From assembly GCA_964355775.1 (NCBI GenBank), contig CAYHEP010000002.1, forward strand, positions 1-43,463: DNA of 43,463 nt, read 5' to 3'. A program made the translations under genes and the position numbers. The notes beneath the pieces are model-generated. The model did no database searches. It was not told the DNA's origin and saw nothing but the letters and a program-made list of their open reading frames with translations. This DNA is from JBBTSB01 sp964355775. GTDB taxonomy: Bacteria; Patescibacteriota; Minisyncoccia; 2-02-FULL-40-12; IGHO2-01-FULL-4-A. Positions 8,073-16,722 of this stretch are shown here, one piece after another (position 1 is the first letter of the stretch; each line of letters begins with the position of its first letter).

Positions 8073-8831
8073 ATGGGCGAAGGACCAAAAAGAGAACTGT
8101 CGGAGATAGAAGTAAGACGCGTAGTCATCGATATTGTCTATTATACTTTTCAATTGTTGCTGGAATTAGTTCCTACGAAAGAAGAGAAGATGGCCCTTGG
8201 GAGTAAGCTTGGTGATATGAAACTTTCCGAAGCAGCTGATGAACTTTATCAGGCATTAATACTCGGAAAACTTAAGAAAGTAGTCATTTTGCATAAAACA
8301 ACAGATAATCTTTCGCCAGGAAAGCGTACCCCAATTAAGGTTAGTGAGGTGATAAATTTTCTAAAAACGCATGCGAAGACGGATCCCAACAAAACTCTAC
8401 ATTCGGTTATTAAGGACGTAACACCATCAGGTGAAGATTCAGTCCACTTGGATGAAAAAAGACCAAAAATGGAACCGTCGGGGGCAGAAGTGAGGGATGG
8501 AGTCATGAAGATTCTGGACCGCACTATCCAATTATTGCTGATGTTGGTTCCTGATTCAGAACGGGAGGCATATGAGCGCGAACTAAGCCAAATGCAGTTA
8601 ACACTAAAAGAAGCGGCAGACAAGATTGAAAAAGGATTGAAAGAACGCAAACTTCAATCCATCGAAACCGTATATGAGCTCGATCTCAACCACCCAACAA
8701 ATGAAAATCCCACCACCACTCGCACTATCGTCTCGGAAGTAATACGATTCCTACGAACCCATTCCGATCCAAATCCTAACAAAACCTTTGCCGATGTTAT
8801 TCGTGATATAACTGGACCGACGGTCCATTAA
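8073..8831 (+). CDS. Unknown protein made of two tandem copies of one helical domain
   Basis: I do not recognise this 252-residue protein. It has a clear internal duplication: residues 9-117 match residues 135-247. Shared stretches are QLLLELVP with QLLLMLVP, the EAAD helix near residues 53 and 180, VSEVINFLKTH with VSEVIRFLRTH followed by a DPNKT or NPNKT turn, and a closing VIKDVT with VIRDIT. No signal peptide, membrane span or catalytic motif is visible; the charged linker at 118-134 joins the copies. Prediction by eye is mainly alpha-helical. It lies between a C-methyltransferase and a DegT aminotransferase, two bases before the latter, so it may be an accessory or scaffold protein (inference). 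Confidence 0.8.
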   Translation: MGEGPKRELSEIEVRRVVIDIVYYTFQLLLELVPTKEEKMALGSKLGDMKLSEAADELYQALILGKLKKVVILHKTTDNLSPGKRTPIKVSEVINFLKTHAKTDPNKTLHSVIKDVTPSGEDSVHLDEKRPKMEPSGAEVRDGVMKILDRTIQLLLMLVPDSEREAYERELSQMQLTLKEAADKIEKGLKERKLQSIETVYELDLNHPTNENPTTTRTIVSEVIRFLRTHSDPNPNKTFADVIRDITGPTVH

Positions 8832-8832
8832 T

Positions 8833-9879
8833 ATGATCCCCTTTCTCAAATTCCAAGATCTCAATGCGCCATACAAAGCAGAACTTATGCGGGCTATTGA
8901 AGATGTGATTGATTCGGGAAGATATATTTTGGGTCCCAAGGTTGAAGAGTTTGAGAAAAAATTCGCGGCTTATGTTGGCAAAAAATATGCTATTGGAACG
9001 GGAAACTGTCTCGATGCACTTACGCTCATCTTCCGTGCATATATCGAGCTGGGTGTCATGAAAGAAGGGGACGAAGTCATCGTCCCGGCCAATACGTATA
9101 TTGCCTCGATTCTGGCCATAACGGCCAACAATCTCAAGCCGATACTCGTAGAGCCCGAGATTAGGACGTACAACATCGACGATGCGCTTATTGATAAATA
9201 TATTACCAAAAAAACAAAGGCAATCATGCCTGTGCATTTGTATGGAAAAATTGCCAGGGTGCGAGCGCGTAAAGGCATAAAAATCATCGAGGATTCGGCA
9301 CAAGTGGTTTCTACGTACGGTGATGCAGCTGGATTTAGTTTTTATCCATCAAAAAATCTCGGTGCATTGGGCGATGCCGGCGCAATTACGACGAATGACA
9401 AAAAGCTGGCCGAAGTTGTACTCGCGCTTCGCAACTACGGCAGTCACAAAAAATATTATAATCTCTACAAAGGCGTAAATAGCCGGTTGGATGAACTGCA
9501 GGCCACGGTGTTGTTGGTGAAGCTGAAGTATCTTGATGAAGAAAACGCAAAGCGAAAAAAAATCGCCTTGCAATATTTGAAAGGCATCAAGAATGCCAAA
9601 CTTATACTTCCCCAGGACGATGCTACGCACGTCTGGCACCTCTTCACTATGCGAACAAAAATTAGAGATGCGTTCGCAGAGCACTTGTCGGCGCACGGTA
9701 TTGGTTCAGTGATCCACTATCCCATTCCTCCGCACAAGCAAAAGGCCTATAAAGAATGGAGTGGCAAGAAATTTCCCATTACTGAAGAAATACACAAAAC
9801 TATCATTAGCTTGCCGCTGTTTCCGGGTATGAAACAGGACGACATTGATACGATAATCGCCTCATGCAACTCTTTTTAA
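8833..9879 (+). CDS. DegT/DnrJ/EryC1-family sugar aminotransferase
   Basis: A PLP-dependent enzyme of 348 residues that aminates a keto-sugar nucleotide. Visible family features are the DSGRYILGPKVEEFE opening, GNCLDAL near residue 57, PANTYIAS, IIEDSAQ with the cofactor Asp at D154, and the Schiff-base lysine K174 in FSFYPSKNLGALGD. The pattern resembles the 3-keto aminotransferases (FdtB, QdtB). The segment between PVHLYG and IIEDSAQ is shorter than usual, about 16 residues fewer than typical members. It implies that at least one amino sugar is made here. Its end overlaps the next gene by 16 bases. Confidence 0.9.
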   Translation: MIPFLKFQDLNAPYKAELMRAIEDVIDSGRYILGPKVEEFEKKFAAYVGKKYAIGTGNCLDALTLIFRAYIELGVMKEGDEVIVPANTYIASILAITANNLKPILVEPEIRTYNIDDALIDKYITKKTKAIMPVHLYGKIARVRARKGIKIIEDSAQVVSTYGDAAGFSFYPSKNLGALGDAGAITTNDKKLAEVVLALRNYGSHKKYYNLYKGVNSRLDELQATVLLVKLKYLDEENAKRKKIALQYLKGIKNAKLILPQDDATHVWHLFTMRTKIRDAFAEHLSAHGIGSVIHYPIPPHKQKAYKEWSGKKFPITEEIHKTIISLPLFPGMKQDDIDTIIASCNSF

Positions 9880-10784
9880 AATTCAAAGACGAGATGTTTT
9901 TTGTGCGTAAGATGATCCAATACCGCTACGGTCCGCGTGGCTGGTACCGGTATATCAAAAATAAATTCTTTCCTGTTTTTTTGACGCGCCGTGTCAAATC
10001 GATTTCTGTGCCGGTAAACTCTGATTTTGAATGGCATATCTTGTCTCACAAAATCGGCCTCTGGATGACGTACTGGACGATCCGGTCGTTTATGGGTCAA
10101 TCCGGTCTTGTTCCTCGGGTGATCGTGCATGATGATGGCACTATAGATGCGGAAACGGCTCGGATGTTTGAAAGTAAGTTCTCAAACGTGAAAGTACTTC
10201 GTCGCGAGGATGCAGACAAACTTTTTGAACAAGCAAATGTACCGCCAATCATCAAAAAAGCCCGCCAGAGCAAAAATTTTTATATCTTAATGTTTCTCGA
10301 CCATTTTTTCTTGAGCACTACACGCAGAGTCATGGTATCTGACAATGACATTTTGTTTTTCAGTCGGCCGACAGAAATCATAGATTTTATGGCGGGGAAG
10401 AGCGCAGTGGATGCTATGTATTTTGTTGCCGGAGATGGCAGAAATCCGCTTCCGATTAACGATGCCTACAGACAAAAATATGCCGACATTGTAGACGATG
10501 CCACGCGTCTGAACTCCGGATTGATGATATTTGACAAGTCAAAAATCAATATCGATCGCATCGTGGAATACTTTGAGCATGCAACAGATTTTGACGATCA
10601 CTTAATTGAACAGAGTGGATGGGGGATGATTCTGTCGCAGGTTCCGCACGCATTTTTTCCGGAGTCCACATACCGGCTTCGCGGAGGCGTGGACCATCCG
10701 GTCATTTTCAAGCACTTTACCAAGCCACGCCGCCACGAGTTTTTTGCCTATGGGATTGACGAGGCGCGCAAACGTATAGTATAG
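9864..10784 (+). CDS. Probable GT-A-fold glycosyltransferase
   Basis: A 306-residue protein with a likely GT-A nucleotide-diphospho-sugar transferase fold. The best evidence is VMVSDNDILFFSRPTE near residues 155-170, a hydrophobic strand followed by an Asp-rich metal-binding motif (DND), and downstream LNSGLMIFDKS and EQSGWGMILS, a layout like GT8-type or related enzymes. The N-terminal 60 residues are basic and aromatic (YRYGPRGWYRYIKNKF), which could bring the protein to the membrane. The specific family is not certain. It overlaps the aminotransferase by 16 bases, so the two are probably co-translated. Confidence 0.65.
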   Translation: MQLFLKFKDEMFFVRKMIQYRYGPRGWYRYIKNKFFPVFLTRRVKSISVPVNSDFEWHILSHKIGLWMTYWTIRSFMGQSGLVPRVIVHDDGTIDAETARMFESKFSNVKVLRREDADKLFEQANVPPIIKKARQSKNFYILMFLDHFFLSTTRRVMVSDNDILFFSRPTEIIDFMAGKSAVDAMYFVAGDGRNPLPINDAYRQKYADIVDDATRLNSGLMIFDKSKINIDRIVEYFEHATDFDDHLIEQSGWGMILSQVPHAFFPESTYRLRGGVDHPVIFKHFTKPRRHEFFAYGIDEARKRIV

Positions 10785-10785
10785 T
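10756..10785 (+). promoter_or_regulatory. Promoter for the GalE-like epimerase gene
   Basis: TTGACG at 10756-10761, an 18-base spacer and TATAGT at 10780-10785; each box matches consensus at five of six positions. The ATG is eight bases further on at 10794, so the message would start at or within a couple of bases of the start codon. The boxes lie inside the end of the preceding gene. Confidence 0.6.
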
Positions 10786-10793
10786 AATGTGGC

Positions 10794-11816
10794 ATGAAGA
10801 TACTTGTTACCGGTTCGGCGGGGTTTATCGGCAGTCATATCTATGACCGCCTTTTTGAGATGGGACATACGGTATACGGCGTGGATGATCTGTCCGGCGG
10901 GTTTATGCACAACGTAAGCCAGCACAAGTTTTTTACCAAGCTCGACCTCCGTGATCGCGTAGCAACAGCCAGCTATATCAAAAAAATAAAACCGGAAATC
11001 ATCTTTCATCTTGCCGCAGACGCCGCCGAGGGTAGAAGCCAATTTACGCCTCTTTCCGCTCTCGACCGCAATCTCGTAGCATATTACAACCTTCTCATTC
11101 CGGCCATCAAGCACGGCATGAAAAAAATGATTTTGACCAGCTCTATGAGCGTCTACGGCGCTCAGCAGGTTCCCTTTAAGGAGAGCATGGAGCCTATGCC
11201 GGAAGACATCTATGGTATTTCAAAAACTGCGATGGAGAAAAGTACCAACGTACTCTCTGATGTCTATGGTTTCAAATATATAATTATTCGCCCGCACAAT
11301 GTCTATGGTCCACGACAAAACCTCACCGATCCCTATCGCAACGTCATCGGCATTTTTATCAATCGTCTGCTCAATGGTAAAAACTTTTATATCTACGGCG
11401 ATGGTTCACAAATGCGTGCGTTTTCTCACATTGATGATGTGGCGGGACCGATGGTCCGTGCGGCGTTCTTAAAGAAATGCGAAGGACAGACCATCAACAT
11501 CGGAGGAGACAAGGCGATTACGCTCAAGGAGCTCGGCCGGCTCGTGCTCGAAGAGTTTTTCGAAGGCAAGGAGATTCCCAAAAAATTTCGCCCTTCCTTT
11601 GTGCCCATACGTCCCAAAGAGGTACTGCATGCCTACTCGGATCACAAGGTTGCACGGCGCCTCATTGCCTTTAAGCCGCAAACATCGTTGCGGGATGGTA
11701 TTCGCGCAATGATCGCATGGGCGCGCACCGTGGGACCGCAGAAATTTGTATATCTTGATTCGCTCGAACTTAACCATTCCGACGCGCCGAAGCTCTGGAA
11801 GGCAAAGTTGATCTGA
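10794..11816 (+). CDS. GalE-like NAD-dependent sugar-nucleotide epimerase or dehydratase
   Basis: An extended SDR of 340 residues. GSAGFIG follows the first strand, IIFHLAADAAEGR marks the substrate loop, TSSMSVYG holds the active-site Ser, and YGISK carries the catalytic Tyr and Lys. RPHNVYGPRQNLTDPYRNVIG is typical of UDP-glucose 4-epimerase-like proteins. The position corresponding to the dehydratase Asp/Glu is not obvious, so 4-epimerase is preferred to 4,6-dehydratase. The last 40 residues (PQKFVYLDSLELNHSD...) form a tail beyond the usual fold. It follows its own promoter and is separated from the next gene by three bases. Confidence 0.8.
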   Translation: MKILVTGSAGFIGSHIYDRLFEMGHTVYGVDDLSGGFMHNVSQHKFFTKLDLRDRVATASYIKKIKPEIIFHLAADAAEGRSQFTPLSALDRNLVAYYNLLIPAIKHGMKKMILTSSMSVYGAQQVPFKESMEPMPEDIYGISKTAMEKSTNVLSDVYGFKYIIIRPHNVYGPRQNLTDPYRNVIGIFINRLLNGKNFYIYGDGSQMRAFSHIDDVAGPMVRAAFLKKCEGQTINIGGDKAITLKELGRLVLEEFFEGKEIPKKFRPSFVPIRPKEVLHAYSDHKVARRLIAFKPQTSLRDGIRAMIAWARTVGPQKFVYLDSLELNHSDAPKLWKAKLI

Positions 11817-11819
11817 TTC

Positions 11820-12848
11820 ATGACCATCTGTTATACGGGAGACTATAACCCAGACTATCCGCGCCACCGCGTACTTATCAGCGGGTTAAGGGGGAACGGC
11901 GTTGAGGTGCTTGAGTGTCCCATCAAAACACCGCGGGAGCTTATCCGCACGATCCGAACACACAACAAGAAGGTGGATTATTTTTTTATGGGCTATTCCG
12001 ACAGTAGAATGGTCTGGTTGGCGAAACTGTTCGCGAGAAAGCCAATTCTGTGGGATGCTTTTTATTCGCTTTATGATAATTGGGTATTTGATCGTAAACT
12101 CGTGGCTCCGAGAAGTCTCAAAGCATACTACTATTGGTTTCTTGATTGGATTTGTTGCAAATCCGCCGACATAGTGATCTTGGATACCTATGCGAATATT
12201 GAGTATTTTCGAAAAACATTTCATCTTGGCAAAAAACGCCTTATCAGAGTGCTGGTAGGAACGGATGATGTCGTCATGGTTCCGCAACCAAAAGACCCGC
12301 AAGATAAACGTTTTATCGTCGAGTTTCATGGAAAATATATTCCTGTCCAAGGCGTCGAATATATCATCGGAGCCGCAAAAATCTTACAATCACATGCTGA
12401 TATTCATTTTGTTTTGGTAGGAGACGGACAGGAGTATGACAAAATAAGAGCTTTGGCAAGGGATTTGCAGATTCACAATGTTACATTTCATCCTGTCGTG
12501 CCTTATGACCAGCTTTCCCGTTTCATAGCTGATGCCGATGTTTGTATCGGACTCGTGGGAAATCTTGATCGTGGGGCTCGCGCGATTCCCAACAAAGTCT
12601 ACGAGGCCTCCGCCATGGGTCGTGCCAGCATCACCATGGATGGTCCGGGCATCCGTGAACTCTACACCGATCGTGAAAACATCTTGCTTTGCAAAGGCGG
12701 AGATCCGCAAGATCTTGCGGACAAAATCCTGGAACTTAAAAACAATCCGGGATTGCGCGCGAGCATTGCTCAAAACGCTCATATGCTGTATCTTCAACAC
12801 GGCACGCCTAAAATGATTGGAAAAGAGTTAGTGCGGGATATTTCATGA
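11820..12848 (+). CDS. GT4-family glycosyltransferase, intact paralogue of the split enzyme at 2722-3742
   Basis: A 342-residue GT-B enzyme. The N-terminal half has GDYNPDYPRHRVLISGLRGN and ARKPILWDAFYSLYDNW; the linker VLVGTDDVVMVPQ is followed by IVEFHGKYIPVQGVEYI and the donor-site region IPNKVYEASAMGRASIT. It is collinear with the two half proteins at 2722-3201 and 3194-3742, which makes it the best internal reference for where those are broken. The final ATGA overlaps the next gene. Sugar specificity is unknown. Confidence 0.85.
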   Translation: MTICYTGDYNPDYPRHRVLISGLRGNGVEVLECPIKTPRELIRTIRTHNKKVDYFFMGYSDSRMVWLAKLFARKPILWDAFYSLYDNWVFDRKLVAPRSLKAYYYWFLDWICCKSADIVILDTYANIEYFRKTFHLGKKRLIRVLVGTDDVVMVPQPKDPQDKRFIVEFHGKYIPVQGVEYIIGAAKILQSHADIHFVLVGDGQEYDKIRALARDLQIHNVTFHPVVPYDQLSRFIADADVCIGLVGNLDRGARAIPNKVYEASAMGRASITMDGPGIRELYTDRENILLCKGGDPQDLADKILELKNNPGLRASIAQNAHMLYLQHGTPKMIGKELVRDIS

Positions 12849-14062
12849 AAAAATATATTACCAAAACGTCATGCAGAGTTTGTGGGGGCAAGCGGTTTGC
12901 CAAGATTTTGGATTTGGGCGCTATGCCGGCGGCAAATTCCTTTCTCACCAAAAAAGAGCTGAAAAAGCCGGAGAAGACATTTCCGCTTGTGCTATATTAT
13001 TGCAAAACGTGTGGGCTCGTACAGCTTTTGGATGTGGTGCATCCAAGGTATTTGTTCAAGCACTATGACTACATGACGTCGGCAAGCACGCCGCTCACGG
13101 ATTATTTTGTCGCCATGGGCGAGATGCTCAAGAAGCGGTTTTTGAAATCAAAGAAAGATTTAGTTATAGAAATTGGTGGAAATGACGGCGTCATGCTTGA
13201 GAGTCTCAACCCATTCGCCCGCGTGCTCAATATCGAGCCCGCAAAAAATATTGCGGCGCTCGCACGCAAGCGAGGAGTCCCGACGATCAATCAATTTTTT
13301 TCGGAACAGCTGGCAAAAAAAATACCCGGTCCCGCGACGGTGGTAACGGCAAGCAATGTCTTTGCGCACATTGATGATCTCGACGACGCCATGCGCGGCA
13401 TAAAGTGGCTCATCGGCACGACCGGGGTTTTTGTTTGCGAAACACACTGGGTCGGCAATCTCATCGGCGAAGGTGGATTTGATCAAATCTACCACGAGCA
13501 CCTGTGCTATTTTTCACTCACGGTGTTTTGCCACCTTATGAAGCGTTTCGGACTGCAGGTGTTTGATGTTGAGTTGACCGACATGCATGGAGCATCGTTG
13601 AGGATGTTTGTCGGTAATCGCGCGGCGCGCCCCAGCGTGAAGCGCCTGCTGGCACGCGAGAAAAAACTCGGTCTCCACAAACTAGCTACGTATACGGCGT
13701 TTGCCAAACGAGTTGCAATCAATCAAAAAACTCTCCGAAAGGTTCTTTTGGATTTGCGCGCGCAAAACAAAAAAATCGTTGGCTACGGAGCGCCGGCAAA
13801 AGGCAATACGTTGCTGAATTCCTGCGGGATTGACCACAAGACGATTGATTTTATCGTAGACACAACGCCTTTCAAACAAGGACTCTTTACTCCCGGCGGA
13901 CATATTCCGGTGTACCCGCCAGAAAAATTCCATCAATTCCGGCCTGACTATGCACTCCTGTTGGCATGGAACTATGCGGATGCTATCATGAAAAAGGAAG
14001 CAGGGTTTACAAAACGCGGCGGAAGATTTATCATACCAGTTCCTTGGGTACGTATCATATGA
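12845..14062 (+). CDS. NDP-sugar C-methyltransferase, TylCIII-like, with intact zinc site
   Basis: A 405-residue homologue of the protein at 6801. The N-terminal zinc ribbon is complete (C10, C13, C53, C56: SCRVCGG and YYCKTCGL). It is followed by the SAM-binding LVIEIGGNDGVMLESL, VVTASNVFAHIDDL, and the catalytic segment FDQIYHEHLCYFSL. The C-terminal domain contains IVGYGAPAKGNTLLN, typical of the family. It would transfer methyl from SAM to carbon 3 (or a neighbouring carbon) of a 4-keto sugar nucleotide. It overlaps both neighbours by four bases and is followed by an RmlD-like reductase, a plausible next step. Confidence 0.88.
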   Translation: MKKYITKTSCRVCGGKRFAKILDLGAMPAANSFLTKKELKKPEKTFPLVLYYCKTCGLVQLLDVVHPRYLFKHYDYMTSASTPLTDYFVAMGEMLKKRFLKSKKDLVIEIGGNDGVMLESLNPFARVLNIEPAKNIAALARKRGVPTINQFFSEQLAKKIPGPATVVTASNVFAHIDDLDDAMRGIKWLIGTTGVFVCETHWVGNLIGEGGFDQIYHEHLCYFSLTVFCHLMKRFGLQVFDVELTDMHGASLRMFVGNRAARPSVKRLLAREKKLGLHKLATYTAFAKRVAINQKTLRKVLLDLRAQNKKIVGYGAPAKGNTLLNSCGIDHKTIDFIVDTTPFKQGLFTPGGHIPVYPPEKFHQFRPDYALLLAWNYADAIMKKEAGFTKRGGRFIIPVPWVRII

Positions 14063-14916
14063 AGCATACTATCCTTATCTTTGGCGCTGACGGACAGCTC
14101 GGCGCAGATCTTGCAATCACATTCTCTCAAACCCATGAGGTTGTTCCCTGCGTGAGAAGCGATGTTGACATCACGCACGAGCAAAGCGTACTACGCGCGG
14201 TCGCCAAGCGTGCTCCAACGCTAATAATCAACTGTGCAGCATTTACCAAAGTCGACGAAAATGAGACCAAAGCCGCCGAAAGTTTTTCTGTCAACGCAAT
14301 CGGAGCGCTCTATGTCAGCCGCGCTGCCGCTTCGCTTGGCATACCCGTCATGCTCATCAGTACGGATTATGTCTTTGATGGCTCAAAACAATCTTTTACC
14401 GAAACCGACATTCCGCGTCCGCTCAACGTATATGGCGCTTCAAAGTACGCCGGAGAAATTCTCACATCGCTGGCTAATTCCAGAACATACATCATACGAA
14501 CGAGCGCATTGTTCGGTGCGCACGCAAGCGGGAAGGGATACAACTTTGTGACTAAGATGCTCGAACTTGCGAATAAAGGCGATCCTATCCGTGTCGTCAA
14601 TGATCAGTATACCTGCCCCACTTATACGTGCGACCTGGCTTCCAAGATACACGAATTGGTGACTCACGCCGTATCACCGGGCATCTACCACATAACCAAC
14701 CAGCAGAGCTGTTCCTGGTACGAATTTACCCTTGAGATTTTCAAACAAACAAATAAGCATGCGATAATTATTCCTATTGCCACCGAACAACTGCCACAGG
14801 TTATCCGGCGGCCGCTTCGCAGTGTGCTGGAAAACAAAGCCTTGCGGGACAGCCACATCGCTCTTCTTCCATCCTGGCAGGACGCGCTTACACGCTACCT
14901 CAAAGCTATAGCATGA
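14059..14916 (+). CDS. rmlD: dTDP-4-dehydrorhamnose reductase family protein
   Basis: The start is the ATG at 14059 overlapping the previous TGA; it gives MKHTILIFGADGQLGADLA, the usual RmlD opening. At 285 residues it has the normal family length. Motifs are FGADGQLG for the cofactor, INCAAFTKVDENE, STDYVFDG, YGASK with the catalytic Tyr and Lys, RTSALFG and VNDQYTCPTYTCDLA. It reduces a 4-keto-6-deoxy sugar nucleotide, giving for example dTDP-L-rhamnose; no RmlA, RmlB or classical RmlC is in the window, so the substrate may instead be the product of the C-methyltransferase just upstream. It overlaps the next gene by four bases. Confidence 0.87.
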   Translation: MKHTILIFGADGQLGADLAITFSQTHEVVPCVRSDVDITHEQSVLRAVAKRAPTLIINCAAFTKVDENETKAAESFSVNAIGALYVSRAAASLGIPVMLISTDYVFDGSKQSFTETDIPRPLNVYGASKYAGEILTSLANSRTYIIRTSALFGAHASGKGYNFVTKMLELANKGDPIRVVNDQYTCPTYTCDLASKIHELVTHAVSPGIYHITNQQSCSWYEFTLEIFKQTNKHAIIIPIATEQLPQVIRRPLRSVLENKALRDSHIALLPSWQDALTRYLKAIA

Positions 14917-15938
14917 AGATTACTTTTCTTGCCACGCACATGAAAGTCAATGGGGGCAATCGGGTTATTCTAGGCTATGCCGACGTGCTTTCTCGCATGG
15001 GCCACAACGTGACGGTGGTGATTCAGAATACCAGCACGATACGGCGTTGGATCGCCAATACTATTGGTAAAAAACCATCATGGTTTAAAAATTTTTCCGG
15101 CAATATCCTACGAATTGATCACTTCGATGAAGTATATTTTCCAAAGGCGGATATCACGGTCTCTTTTTCTTCGCCCACAGCTCCTGCGCTCAATTCATCT
15201 TCAGAGAAAAAAGTGGGAAAAAAATTCTACTATATCTTGCACGACGAGCGGCTCTATCACGGAAACCCCGAGGAAGTTGCAAAGACCTATACCTTTCCCC
15301 TGACGCGCATCGTATTGTCGTCCTGGGTCCAAGAAAATTTGCGACGCGATTTTCAGGCGGATTCTACGCTCTTGATTCCGCCTCTCTACGATGAGTTTTT
15401 AACCAGAGAATATTCCCACAACACGAGCGAGAAGATACGAATATTGCTGGTTTGCCACGATTATACCTGGAAGGGAACGCGAGAAGGGGTCGACATCGTG
15501 CAGAAATTGAAAAAAAAATATTCGCAGATCGAACTTGTGCTGTTCGGATCCCGAAAAAAAAATATCGAATACGCCCATGATGAGTATCATTTTAATCCAT
15601 CTCGATTTGAGCTTCCCCCGCTCTATGCAAGCTGTGATATCTACCTTTGTACCTCATGGGACGAGGGGCTGGGCTTGCCCTCGATGGAAACGATGGCACA
15701 GCGGTGCGCGCTCGCGACGTTTGATACCGGAGGATCACGTGATTTTGCCTTTGATGGGAAAACCGCTCTGGTTGCGCCGCGCCGCGACACCGCCGCGCTG
15801 GCCCAGAAACTGGAGATACTAGTTGCCGACAAAGCTATTCGAAAAAAAATCGCTGACGGTGGCTATACGTTTATTCGCACTTTGCCCAAATATGCCGAAC
15901 AAACCAAAAAACTGGAGCGTCTTTTTATCAATGCCTGA
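14913..15938 (+). CDS. GT4-family glycosyltransferase
   Basis: A 341-residue GT-B enzyme. It opens with KITFLATHMKVNGGNRVILGYADVL, an acceptor-binding glycine loop, and the donor domain begins at IRILLVCHDYTWKGTREGVDIV. The EX7E motif is clear in TSWDEGLGLPSMETMAQ, followed by the loop GGSRDFAFDGKTALVAP that contacts the nucleotide. Such proteins often act on rhamnan or mannan-like chains, but the sequence does not fix the sugar. It is in the ATGA-coupled run that begins at 11820 and overlaps the next gene by eight bases. Confidence 0.88.
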   Translation: MKITFLATHMKVNGGNRVILGYADVLSRMGHNVTVVIQNTSTIRRWIANTIGKKPSWFKNFSGNILRIDHFDEVYFPKADITVSFSSPTAPALNSSSEKKVGKKFYYILHDERLYHGNPEEVAKTYTFPLTRIVLSSWVQENLRRDFQADSTLLIPPLYDEFLTREYSHNTSEKIRILLVCHDYTWKGTREGVDIVQKLKKKYSQIELVLFGSRKKNIEYAHDEYHFNPSRFELPPLYASCDIYLCTSWDEGLGLPSMETMAQRCALATFDTGGSRDFAFDGKTALVAPRRDTAALAQKLEILVADKAIRKKIADGGYTFIRTLPKYAEQTKKLERLFINA

Positions 15939-16722
15939 AATTTCTGCCATCATTCCAACATGCAATCGACCCGAACTGCTTCAACGAGCCGTTGCGTCAG
16001 TACGTGCGCAAACATACAAAGATTTTGAATTGATTGTCATTGATGATGCCGGAGGCCATGGCGGGGGATGGGCGCGTAATCAGGGCATCAAACAAGCGCA
16101 GGGGAACTACATTGCGTTCTTGGACGACGATGACGAGTGGATGCCGGAAAAATTGGAAATCCAGCACGAGCTTTTAAAAAACACGCCAGCTGACATCGGC
16201 TTTAGTTTCACGTCGGTGGTCAATGCGTATGATGATCATGCGGAGATTACTACCGTAGATCAGGGCATCGCCGATTATCATCGTCGGGTGCTCGAAAATT
16301 TCAAAGAATTTCTGAACGTGACCCTGATGTTTAAAAAACATGTTCTTGATGAGGTCGGTGGATATGACGAATCGTTTCCCAATCATCAGGAAACAGATCT
16401 TCTCATTCGTGTCACAAAAAAATATAAAGGCCTAGGCATCAACCAGCCACTTACCCGCGTAAGCATGTCCCAGGGCTACATTCGCACCAATAAGGCAACG
16501 CCGGACATGAAAATACGCGGCAGAGAAATGCTTTTGCAAAAGCACCATGACGATTTTGCCTCCGATCCTAAAAATTTCGCATGGCAACTATTTCAGCTCG
16601 GTCTCTTGTATCGTGATAACAAGCAGCGTAGCGAAGCTCTAAAGCTATTTCAACAAGCATGGCAGACCGACAAAAAAATAAGATATAAATTGCATGAAGT
16701 AAAAACAAAATTGCACCTATGA
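15931..16722 (+). CDS. GT2-family glycosyltransferase
   Basis: The start is the ATG at 15931, which lies in the last codons of the preceding gene and gives MPEISAIIPTCNRPELLQRA. The 263-residue protein has a GT-A fold: ELIVIDDAGGHGGG for the nucleotide, WARNQGI, and AFLDDDDEWMPEK with the metal-binding Asp cluster. FPNHQETDLLIRVTK fits the acceptor-side acidic (ED) motif. The C-terminal 60 residues (RDNKQRSEALKLFQQAWQ) resemble one TPR-like helical pair. No membrane span is visible, so it is probably a soluble or peripheral enzyme. Confidence 0.88.
   Translation: MPEISAIIPTCNRPELLQRAVASVRAQTYKDFELIVIDDAGGHGGGWARNQGIKQAQGNYIAFLDDDDEWMPEKLEIQHELLKNTPADIGFSFTSVVNAYDDHAEITTVDQGIADYHRRVLENFKEFLNVTLMFKKHVLDEVGGYDESFPNHQETDLLIRVTKKYKGLGINQPLTRVSMSQGYIRTNKATPDMKIRGREMLLQKHHDDFASDPKNFAWQLFQLGLLYRDNKQRSEALKLFQQAWQTDKKIRYKLHEVKTKLHL

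Noticed and set aside
7425..8153. Long minus-strand frame opposite the C-methyltransferase
   Set aside because: It is a shadow of a well-supported gene on the other strand and its translation has no recognisable family features.
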